From the NCBI GenBank assembly GCA_008933995.1, contig WARS01000013.1:9692023-9756022 (forward strand): a stretch of DNA of 64,000 nt. The letters run 5' to 3'. A model generated the notes under the pieces. It was given only the letters and a program-made list of their open reading frames with translations. It was not told where the DNA came from and made no database searches. The translations under genes were made by a program, and so were the position numbers. The DNA comes from Datnioides undecimradiatus (Eukaryota; Chordata; Actinopteri; Lobotiformes; Datnioididae). Every line of letters begins with the position of its first letter. Within the stretch, counting starts at the first letter, position 1. Below, one piece after another: positions 26,501 through 37,600 of this stretch.

Positions 26501-29277
26501 TAGCTTAAAGCAGCTCCAATTAGCACCAGTTCAAGGTTACTTTAACTTTACTTTCTGATCCCCTATGAATTCAAGAGATTGCTAATTCTTACATATTGCT
26601 CTTGTAAGAACACAGAGTAGCATAAGAACAAGAGGTACAATTAATTAGAAATCCCATCTGGGCCAAAGTTTGGCCATATGGCATCCCTCTCATTTTTGGT
26701 TTACTCATGTGGCTGCTGGTGAGTAAACTGACTCTTGGCCTTTGTCAGAAAGGCAACAAATTCTCATGTCACTGAACAAACACTGAAAACAGCAAACAGC
26801 CATGATTACAGCCCTTTGCAACTTGAGTGCTCAGGACCAGGAAAGCCATTCTGTCCCCACTATCTGATTTAATTTATTATTACATGTATTAATGTTAAAC
26901 TCTGAAAATGACACAGCTCTTATTCTCTATATCGGTGGTCCATATTTGTCTTGCTCTACACTGTTTTGAAAGTTTGGGCTCCTCCACTTTAAATCAGTTA
27001 AGTTAATGACAAAATTTTCACACTGACTTTATTTCTGTGCTGCCTGTTTTGTCTTCACAGTGAAGTCAGAAGTCCATACATCTTCAGATGATGTCTAAAC
27101 AGATGCAGAGCCAGGGACACAGACATGAGTAATCTCTCTGCCCCTGCAGGCATTCCTGAGTATCCTGTAATGGTCCTTTATGATCCAGACTCTTCACTGA
27201 AACCAACAGAAAAGTTTTAAAAGCTCCTCAATGAGCCTGTTGCTACAACTTTCCATGACTCACAGTCAGCGTTTCCACTAAAAGCATTTACTTTAAAAAG
27301 GACAGCAAGCTACAGTGAAACTGCCAGGGCTAAGCAGAAAGACAAACACAGAGTGCTGCCAGCGTGCCACATTCTTTATTACACAAAGGCTAACTAAATT
27401 ATGATTTGTCTCAGTAGCTAGACATGCTTGAGTGCTGCGTACCCCAATAAGAAAGACATCCTGTGGTCATATATTAAGTGTTAAAAACAATAACACACAT
27501 TGGAGTTAATAATACTAATTAAGCTGCCCAACACCATAGTTCATGCTACTCACAGTGGGTTACTGTGCACTTTTGGCTGCTGTTCCAAAAGCCTCTATTT
27601 TGCCAATGCTGTTTGTAAGATGGCTTAATTCACCCAACCATAACACACTCAGGACTCAAATGTCAGGAGAACTGATGCAATATAAGCTAATCAAAGAGCA
27701 GACCACATCACGCAGTTTATTTTGTTGTTAAGTCATAAATAGGCTATATTCTGCCTGTGAGAAATGTTGTCATACTGCACACCATATGTGCGGGTACCGT
27801 ATCAGCTGGGAACTGAATAAACTTTCTTGTCTAACAAGCAGCTGTTGTGCAGACATCTCTTGTTGACTAAAAACACAACTCGTGACGAATGGCAGAATGC
27901 AAAATGAGAGCAGGAGGCACCCACAGATCTCAGCTGAGGAATGACCCATTAACATAAAATTTAGTTTTGGATTTGGATGAGAGTGACAAAGCACTGCTAC
28001 TTGCATCTCAACCATGACTGTTATTTTATAACCATTTGAACTGGACCAAAATGTGTACTTTTTCCCAGGCATCCAGCAGCTCTCTTCAGACATATGTGAA
28101 GAGGCTGTCTTTGCCCTTCTAGTCTGGAGTCTGGTTACCACTTCTGAGCCAGAAGTCGACAAATGCTGAAGCACCCTGGAACCGCAGATGAGAGAGGAAA
28201 AAATATCAACAGTGCAACGTGGCATTGAACAGCTGACTGGTTTCATCATTCAGGCCCAGTTCCTTCAAAAGGCTTTGCTGCTTGTACACCCCTTGAGCCA
28301 TGCATGCTGAATTACACCGAATTACATCTAGTTAAACTGTACACAACACTTCCACGTCATATGCCCAAGACCTTTTGACAGGACTGTTGCTACCTAGCCA
28401 GACAATCACAATACATAACACTTTTTAAACTAAATGAGTAGTTTATTGTTTCATTAATTGATGGCCAGAAAATGAATCATCATCAATGTTGAGGGTTGTC
28501 CTTTTAGTCACGTTTAAAGCAAAAATGCAAAACATCTGTCGATTTCAGCATTTCAAATGTGACCTTTTTCTCATTTCCTTGTCGTGTATTACAGTATTTG
28601 AAACACATTTTGGTTTTAAACTGTTGGCCAGACTAAGAAGCTAATTTAAGATGCCAGACTGGGCTCTGGGAAACTGTGCTGGCAACTAACAATTTCATAA
28701 CATTTATAACCCTGTTCACATTGCAGTTTCATAACTCAAAGACCTTATGATAGATCTTTTGTACACACAACTACTACTTAACATAGACAATTACAGCTTG
28801 TTACATACTCATTAAAATGGTTTGAATTTCAGTATTAAAAGAAATTAAACTTCAACCACTCTGCATGACCTTTAAGACTACCCAGGTTAAACAAAGCATA
28901 TCTCACTGACTATAACATCTTATCAGGAAACAAAGTGCAGTGGGTTTCGTGGTTATGTCATGAGGGTAAGTGTTGACTGTGCTGTGTAGTTAGACAGGTG
29001 CACAGTCCTGGGGTCTCACCTGCTTGGGGTCATCGTAGAAGACACCGATGGTGCTCAGCTTCGGCCCAATGCTGCAGCTCTCTGTATACGCTGCACCGCA
29101 GTCCTTGTATGATCCCTCTCTGAATTTATAAGCAATGGTAACATTTCTGACAGGAGGTGGCCCAGTCTTTATAATCACGTCAGACAACAGTCCCGAGTAC
29201 AGCAGGAAACCCCCGACAGTCACAACCAAACACACCAGGAGCACGACTAACAAGAGCACCAGAATTAAATCGGACAT
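17531..29277 (-). CDS. tex264: TEX264 homologue, exons 1 and 2
   Basis: TEX264 is a single-pass ER membrane protein that acts as an ER-phagy receptor in mammals. Its cytosolic part has a GyrI-like fold and a C-terminal LC3-binding motif. Coding exon 1 (29020-29277) starts at ATG 29277 and gives MSDLILVLLL, a hydrophobic segment at residues 4-27, then the family signature PPVRNVTIAYKF and YTESCSIGPKLSTIGVFYDD. It ends in phase 0 at a good donor. Exon 2 (17531-17752) continues RPAEKCRYVVGSVLCEGEE, then KFGFKVFSLPEVSHAVTTTF and YPRLASYIE, again ending in phase 0. Both align with the human protein without gaps larger than a few residues. The intron between them is about 11.3 kb. A donor-like gtaagt at 29355-29360 suggests an optional small intron in the 5' UTR. 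The third exon is uncertain (see 7004-7174). Identity of exons 1-2 is firm; which fish paralogue it is cannot be said. Confidence 0.9.
20060..20132 (-). mobile_element. Possible hAT-type MITE terminus
   Basis: Read on the minus strand the segment begins TAGGGCTGGGTGATGATTCA, close to the CAGGGCTGGGCGAT-type ends of vertebrate hAT-derived short elements. It then becomes AT-rich (TATCAATATAGAG). The opposite end and the 8-base target duplication were not found. Confidence 0.35.
22931..22980. promoter_or_regulatory. Palindrome carrying two TAATTA cores
   Basis: The left arm ctggtaattacacatggc (22931-22948) and the right arm ggcatgtataattactgg (22963-22980) are inverted copies with three differences, around a 14-base loop. 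Each arm contains TAATTA, the core bound by homeodomain proteins. It lies in the 11-kb TEX264 intron. Regulatory function is inferred only from the motif symmetry. Confidence 0.3.
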
Positions 29278-31616
29278 CGTCTCACAAAGCGGTGCAGCTA
29301 CAGTCAATACAATTTGCAAAAATCTGTCAAGCCTAAACGTCCTCCCTCCGGGTCACTTACACCGAGACTGTGGTCCAGCGGCTTCAAACGACAACACACA
29401 AGAAAACGTGGCTGACCGAGAGACGGCAGTGACTGTGCTTTTTTTACAGTCGTAATAACCTGACACGAAAGAGGAACATTCGTCTAAGTTGACAGGAACG
29501 ACAGTTTGTTTATGGTATTTCCCCAAACAGTGGAACATGCTTCCCGGATAAACCATTCTCTCATTCGTGGACGGGGTGTCATCGTATTTATGAAAAACAG
29601 TTACTTCGCCTATGTTCATCACGCCATCTAAATAGCAAATCTATTAATAATTTACCATTTTCAACAAATAAAATATTATTTATCGATATAAATCCTAATT
29701 ACTAAACATATAGTACATTTTTCCGGCAGAGATACCCCCTCTTTTCATTAACTTGGTTCAAGCCAGGAGGCTGCGCATATAGATCATAGAGTGCTGGGAC
29801 AAACTAAGGCATTGTCCTGTGTTTTCATTAAAATATTATGTTACTTCACTGATCCCAGTGTTCTGTAAATTATATATATGACATATGTAAAGGCTGCTGG
29901 CGCTGTCAAGCAGTTGACATTGCTGCTTTTATGGGGTTTAGAGTCAAACATAAAAAGTTTTATTTAGCCTGCGTCCTGCTTAATTTTTATTTATTTATTT
30001 TTTTAATTTCTGGCAAGTTTATCAGACTGTGGAAATGCATTTGAGAAGTGCTGTGAAGCAAAACCTGTGGATTTCTGTTTTCGGCAAAATATTAGCAACA
30101 AGATTTGAGAACAAGTAAGGAAGGAAGGTCACAGAGGTGTGATAAATCTTTAAAAGCAAAAGGGAATTATTTCATTGGTATAATATTTAATGGTTTAGAT
30201 GCCCTCAGTTTAAATTTAAAGCTGTATTAGTAAATCTTTGGCCCATAGGGGGTAGAAAAATATCAAAACATACTGGTCGGTACTCAGATACAATTACTCT
30301 GATTATTGGTATAGGTTTCAGATCAAGGATCTGATGCTTGGCTCAGTCCAAGGAGCTTGGACCAAATTGGTTTTAGTTTAACTGGATTAGAGCTCATGCT
30401 ATCAGCATTTAGCAGGTCATGGTCATCATGTCAGGAAAATATAATTAATTTGACAAGGAAAATGAAACATTAAGTTTTTTGAAATAATGTTCAGCTCAGT
30501 TTAGATTTGTGAATTTAAGTGAGTCAGATTTGAGGTGTGAGATTATGCAAAGACAGAATTGAGTAATGGAAAAATTTACAAATTTGCCAGGTGATGTTAC
30601 CCAGTAAACTAAAAGTTTATGGAGGCTATGATGCTTCAACACCCAAGCAGTTCGCTCACCAGGAATCTTTTAAGGGACAGATGCAGCTGACAGACCAAGC
30701 TTGTTGCCAGTTTGATTTGATGAACTCAGGTTAGAGGGTTATAAATAAAAACAGAACAAAGCAAATTATATTTCAAAAGCCATATTGGAATTATCCATTC
30801 TCTATGTTGAAAATGTTTATTGTAATAGACACAATCATTTAAGATGCATTCATTTAATTTACTTGTCACTAAGAAAGTTTTGGTGCAAATATTCTTCTTC
30901 AATTCACTCATTATAAATCCTGCTGAAAAAGTTGAAATCCTCCTTCAAATCCTGTATCCAGGACATGTCATAGGGATTTCTTATTTTCATTAAAGGATTA
31001 CACAAATCATTGATGTGCCTCTTTATGGGAATTTCCAGGAACAAAGAACTCAGTGTTTAGTCTGTGTACTGTGGAGTCCTTTTCCCAACCTTTATTGATG
31101 TTCGCTTGTTCGCAACTCAAAATAAAAAAGCCTGTGTTCCTACATGGCATAAACTTAAAAATTCTTATAAATTGCTAATGTGTCATTGCAAAAGTGTAGT
31201 TACGAATAAAATGGAATATAATTTGACCAAGTGTAATTTGGTATTAAGTATTAAAGCTGAGAGCTGATATCTGTTTATCTAAATGAATTACCTTTCAAAG
31301 GAACTGTTTGAAACATGCTTAATACTAAAAGACAATTAAAAACAAAACAATCTCCCGTTAATCTGTTTATCACTTTATATTATAAGTAAACAAAAAGATA
31401 GGGAAAAAGATACATATTTACATACGTATCTATAAAAACACCTAATTATTAGGCATGTTTTACTTTCAACAGAAAAGAAAACCTGTAGAAGTTTATTTTT
31501 AGTAATCACACATAGGAATGCAAGAAGAGAGATCATACACCTGCCCACTGAATAATAGTATTTAATACATTTACAAAACCAAGAATTAAACTCAAAACCA
31601 AGAATTTATTGTTCAG
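29278..31616. other. Intergenic interval between the TEX264 start and the FANCD2 end
   Basis: The right part of the TEX264 promoter and 5' UTR lies at about 29278-29650. An open minus frame (29353-29622) runs through it but has no family resemblance and ends at the gtaagt donor at 29355. Further right the DNA is AT-rich without a gene. FANCD2 has a minus-strand AATAAA at 31605-31610, so its 3' UTR may end soon after. Confidence 0.6.
31605..31610 (-). terminator. FANCD2 polyadenylation signal candidate
   Basis: AATAAA on the minus strand begins 7 bases after the FANCD2 stop codon. If it is used, the 3' UTR would be only about 20-35 bases. A more distal signal may be preferred. Confidence 0.45.
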
Positions 31617-34600
31617 TTAGAAAGAGTCAGCATCATCTGAAGATTCATCTTGATCCACATCTTCCTCCCTGTTGAGCTTCTTACTCTCCTCAGAGTCAGT
31701 CTCCTGGGCCTGATGGAAAACACATGAAAAACATTCAGTACATTAAAATCTGATATATTAAATGGCGGCGCATTATGCAGAAACTATACGACACTCACAC
31801 CACATCAAAAGCTTTCCCCTGTTAACTGTGTCAGCCACTAATCATTAGTGAGCTGGAGAGTTCTACCAGTTATCTTATCAGCCCAGTGTCCTCTACAGCT
31901 TCAACAGCCTGTTAACTGACCGCCACGGTTTAAACTTCACAATGTCATGACCCACTCAGCAGCACAGCTCTTATATAACCGACTGTATCACAACTGTGTG
32001 CTGTTTATACCTTAAAAGATATGGTCGCCACTCCACACCAATCTGGTCAGTCACTGTAAAAGACTGTAAACTTAACAGTAGATCCTCTAATGGGTGTGCA
32101 CATTTAAACACAAGGATCCAAGAGCCATTTAACCAATTATTCATTACGTAGATGTCAGGGGCGATGGCACATGATTTATGGTAATGCATCCATAAAGTTA
32201 GAGGAACATTCAGGTCCAGGTCCTGGGCTGGTACCTGGGAACTTGGGCATGAGGCTTGGACGATCTTATCTACTTCTTTATTATTGCTTCTAGGTAACTC
32301 TGGTTTCTTCTGCAACTGCCTTTCAGCTGCTGTGAATAGACACTGAGATGAGTTTTGTAGTCCAGGTAATGATGTGGGCCCCTTGAAGTGCTCAGCCAAA
32401 TCTAGTTCGTAATGCCACAGGAGCTCTCTTTGAGCCAAATGGGAGGAAGACAGGTTCGACGGGAGTTCTAAAATAGGGATTATCAGTCCCAATAAGTATC
32501 TGGGGCTGTACATTTGAAAAGGTCCTCAAAGGCATGTCATGTAGGTGGTGAGAACGTTGCTTCAGTTTTTTAATGGAGTGAGTCTGCTTTGCCAACGAGG
32601 GTCCATCAGATGTGTATGTCCCTTCAGTGTAAGTTTTCTGTGGTGTGAATGCTGCAGCAATTCGTAATCTGACTGACTTTCCCTGCATGGTGTCCGTTTC
32701 CTGTCTAACTGTGCGCAAATCAAGTTTCTCATCTGCCCCATCTAGACCAAGGTGCTCAGCAGCTGAAGGCAGGATAATAGTGCGCTCTGAGCCGTCACCC
32801 AGGATCGCATAAGCCTCAAGGACTCTCAACTTCCAAAACTTTAAGTAGGACTTGCGGTGGCTTACTTTGAGGGCTCATGTATAGCACTTTAGATGCACTG
32901 GGACTGAAACATTCCAGTCTTCAGCAGGTCCTGGTGTGGCAGCATGGTCTCAAACAAAGGGAGTCAACAGAACACACTAAGGCTCTAAACTCCTCCCATA
33001 TGCAGGTAGATACCTCCACCCACATCCTGTCATATAAAACTAAGCTTGAGATTATTTAAGTCACTTCATGGTTATTTACATAGTCCTCTACCTGATAATG
33101 CTATTTCATTGTTTACACACATATTTTTGCAGTATTCAGAAAAAAAAATAATGGAGAAATGATTTAAGTGTTTTTTTTCTATTTATGTTCGTTTACAAGA
33201 TAAACTGCCCCATTTCATTGTGTGCCACCAAATTTCCCAAATTCAATCCATGTTATTGTTTCCAAAGTGAATATCGTTCACACTAGTTACAGTATAAAAT
33301 AACTGGTGGCAATAAATAAACATTGTACTCTGTAATTTTTACACCATTTTAGGTTATGTCTTGTAATTGTTGGTTAAATCACTGCTCACTGTCTCAAAAG
33401 TTACAAACCTTATGGTATCCCTTGTCAAAATGTACAAACTGCAAAATGGCTAAATTGGAACAAATCTAACTAATAGTTATTCTGTATCAGAAATGAACAT
33501 AATCATTAAAAGATTAAAAGACCACTGAAAATGGCTGGTACCTCATCCTCAGACTCTTCCTGAGGCAGTGGTGAACGTTGCTCCTCCTCCTCCTCATCAT
33601 CCTCACTCTCTTGTGACGTCTGAGAGAGGATCTCTTCACCCTGCAGAACATAGTCTTCCTTTAGGAAAAAAGCTCAAATACATAGACAGTTGATATTAGT
33701 TCAGTAATGTCAAACCTTCAGGTTGCGATTCTTCAGGTTGCCAATCCAAAATGCTTCCTGACAGTTGTTGAGCATCAGCATGGCCTTCACTCTGTAAACA
33801 AACAACTCCAGGCTCTTCTTCAAGGCTGGGACGTGGTTGGTCAGGCTGGTATCCTGATGAATCTGAACAGCGACACATTATGACAAGGCCAAGGAGTTAT
33901 AAAGCAAAGTGAGCAAAGAGTGAAAGTGTTGAGATGTCTGTCCAGACTTAGTCTGTTTTTTCTGCCATACTGGTAGATTTGGCACTAGTACATACAGAGA
34001 GATGCCTCAAACTTGAGAACTATTAGTAAATAATAAACTAGAAACTGTTTGAAATGATCTGTTACTACCTTTGAGTGTCCACACATGTGATGGAGCTGCC
34101 GGGTGCTGAGTTGGAAGGTTTTCAGCAGGCTCTGCACATCCTCCTTAAAAAGACAATGCATCAAACAGTCACTGCACCAGTAAAACTTCAAGTGCATATT
34201 TTCATACAAGAACAAAGAAAGTTTTCCTGTGCTAACATTTGCTAAGAAAGCAGGAGCAGAAAACTTCATGTTGTTCAGGGATGAACTAGAAAACGCAAGT
34301 GCAAGTGCAACGACATCACTGCATGCTAATGAGAATTCATGTAACGCATTTTAATGCAAGATTTTCTAAAAGCTTTTTTGCTAAATAACCAACATCATTA
34401 AGGAACTGTAATGACTATAGTAACACTCATGTCATGAGTGGTCTGTTTACTTTTCAATTATGTACTTTGCATAATTATATTATGTGCTTATACTTATTGA
34501 AGAACAGGACACCTTCCCTTGAGTAAAGTTTAAGTTAGCTGTGTGTTGTTTGCAGAAGTAATAGCATTAAGCTCATTAATACCACTTTCTAGTTTATAGT

Positions 34601-37600
34601 TTTCCAAGACCATATTTAGCCACAATATCAATCAGCTTAGTATGTTTAGGTGACAGGTGATTTGCTGTGTACCTTGTGCCTTTTGAAACTGTTGTCCAGT
34701 AGTGGCATTCCCAACTTTAGGAAGCACTCCAGGAAAAGTCGGCCATACTACCAAGAGTGACATAATAATCAGTGAATGCAAAGTCAGAGCAGCTTCACCT
34801 GAACGTGAGTGTTTTTCAGTGTGCCAGCCAGCTTACCTTCAGGCACACATTGAGCACCAGCCTAGAATCAAACACCTGTAACAGGAGATCAAAAGACAAG
34901 CAGATGGAATTGAAGAGATGAGATAAAATAAATAAGATTAGAAAGTGGCATGTCTGATTTTACCTAAGTTAAAATCAGTGAAATACCGCCTTCAGTCAAT
35001 ACATTCACAGCAAACAGACCTTAACCAGGGTGACCAGGATGTGAAAATCTCTGACAGCAAGTTTCCACGTCAGCAGCTTCTCACTCTGAGCCTGGAAAGA
35101 CGACATAGGTTACATGATTCAAATGTTAACACACACACACACACACACACACGCACGCACATAATGTATGTTACTTATGTGAGGTATTTCTTACAGCTAA
35201 TAAAGAGACACTAACTCATTCAGCGAACATTTAACATAATTTAATAACTTTAGTAAAGTGAATTAACATGATGTTTCCCGGACAACAATTGCCAGTCTTA
35301 ACAACGCTGTTTCGACATTTGTGTAACTGCTGAATCTCTGAATCATTGTTAATATTGATGCTTGGAGGAAATACAGCAAGTCAAAAAGATAAATTCTCAG
35401 CCAAGAAGACTAAACGTGTAGTTCAAGTCGTGCTTATGTCTCATTGGGATTTTTACAACATCTATCACAGTATCATTAAAGGGGAGAAAAGACGATGACT
35501 AAAACACTGAGTACATAACATTCTTCTGGTGAAAACTAACACTGCACTACAGATGTTACATATAAACGAACTGACATTCACGGACGTTTTAAAGCACCCT
35601 AAGAAAAGTGGCCTACCTCACTGCTGTCACCGGCTTTGTAGGCAGGAATCTTCCTGGCAGCCTTTTCCAGCTCTGCCATCAACACTTTATAGAACACCAG
35701 GAATGTCTGCCTGAAGGAAAAAACAAGATCATGGAAAAATGAACAATGATAACAATGTAGACCTCTGTGTAATCATCCTTCCTTCTCTGCAAGGGACTGA
35801 TGGTGACGAGGGTCTACCTGTTGAGGGTGGGCCATGATGCAGAGCTCTCATCTTTTGATGCGTTCAGGAGCTCGGGGATTCCTTCTCCAGCTATTCCCTC
35901 CACTGCCTTCAGAACATCATCAACATGTTCCAGGTAGATGCTGCAGAGACACAAAGACATCAGAATTAATCATCTTAGCTGCTTGTTCACAATTATAACA
36001 ATGACATATGTAATAGTTTAGGGTGTTAACTTTGTGCTTTATAAAAGTGCAAACACATTTAAGTGCTTGGGAGGAGGGACAGAGTCATCCATGGATGTTT
36101 GGAGAGGGAAAACGATCCTGACTTTAAAGTGTCACATTATGGTGTTGTGGTCAGAGCTGTGTGTAATTATGAGAAATACTGACTACAAACAAACACACAG
36201 AACTACATGTGTGATAGTGTGAATGGACAACACACCTTCCTGAGTTGATGCTTGCCTGTACTGAACAGTGTGTATAAACATTCATTAAAGAGGTAATCGC
36301 CTCAAAGCAAATAACACAAAAGCATACAAACGAGTCACAAAACCAACAATTAAGATTCTTCAGAGATGATGTTCCTGAGGTGCTTGTTATACAAATTAAT
36401 TCAAATCCTTTAATTTGATGAATAACTTTTGCATTATTGATTTAGTGTGAAGGAGCCCAACCAATTTTGAAATTTTCAAGCTGGTACCAACATGAATATT
36501 TGAGACTTTACCTTTAGGCGGATCTTAGTTTTTTTCTGTCTTACAGTTGGAAACCTTGTCATGGCTCTGTTGTAGCCAGACTGTGTTAGGGCAACATGCG
36601 CTCTGAATTACCACAAGCTTATCCATTGCATTGCTACACTGCAACCTGTCACTTACTGGCCATCACAGATACCGATAACAATACATATAAGCTGCAGCCA
36701 GGCTCCAATATGGGCATCTGGGTTGCTTCCTTCTCTTTGGCCCACAACTGTTTTTCTTTTGTGCAAGATGGCTGTTTATGAGATGCAGCCTGACCTGAGG
36801 ACAGTATGAAGGGCTTCATTGAATTTATTCCCTCTCTCCTTCTCTCCGCTGGCTGTCACCCAGTCTTGGCTCAGGAAACGTTTCGCTAGGGATGCTGGAA
36901 AAAACATTCAACCATTCACCATCACAGTGACTTCAGAGAGGATGAGAAACTGAATTCTGTGGGGAAAGATGTCAGACTGACCGGTCTGCTCTCTGTAGGT
37001 AGCAGGGTTCCCTCCTTTCTCTGATACAGTGGACAGGAGCTGAGATAGACACAGCGCTGTGCTGAGACTTGGCACTGTGCTGCGGAAGTTCCCCAGGTAC
37101 TCAAAGCTGTGTCTAAATAAAAAGGAGGTAAAGACGTATTTGATCCTGTCATCACACGAGAACACGGTTAAAAACAATGTACCTGACATTATCAGACAAT
37201 TCTGAGACTAAAAGTTCTTTTGAGTTACAGTAATGAGAATTGTAACTTATTCTTCTTCTGACAGCAAACACAGAAATACTGTAATACCTATTCAGCAGCG
37301 AAAGGCCACTGACCTCGTTGAATGTGATTAACAAACAATGCAATATATACACAATTTAAAAAGCATGCATGATATAAAAGAGTCACAACTCTCTGGCTTT
37401 TACAATGTTATCACTCACTTTACAAGCTGCTCCATGGTCAGCTCTGCCCCTCCATCCTTTAGTCGTCCAGCCAAAACCCCCAGAGCCTTCTTCAGTAAGC
37501 TCCGCTGTCCTGGCTGGCTGAATCCAGACCTGACAAATGTGCCCACACACACATACACATTACATCGACAAACCTGAACAGGAGCCACTGACTTACTAAG

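Larger units (their letters stand above)
17753..29019. other. TEX264 intron 1, about 11.3 kb
   Basis: No exon is recognised inside. The interval from about 20.5 to 24.2 kb is low in simple repeats and more GC-balanced than its flanks. It holds a TAATTA-bearing palindrome at 22931-22980 and could be regulatory. A TA microsatellite (19970-19988) and a possible hAT-type terminus (about 20060-20132) lie near 20 kb. The 159-codon minus frame at 27770-28249 has no recognisable family. Confidence 0.6.

Noticed and set aside
27770-28249. 159-codon minus-strand frame in TEX264 intron 1
   Set aside because: Rich in Ser/Cys without domain pattern, and no phase-compatible splice sites to the flanking TEX264 exons.
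32877-33059. Plus-strand frame beside the BEL/Pao fossil
   Set aside because: It lies within the same intron, antisense to FANCD2, with no resemblance to a gene.
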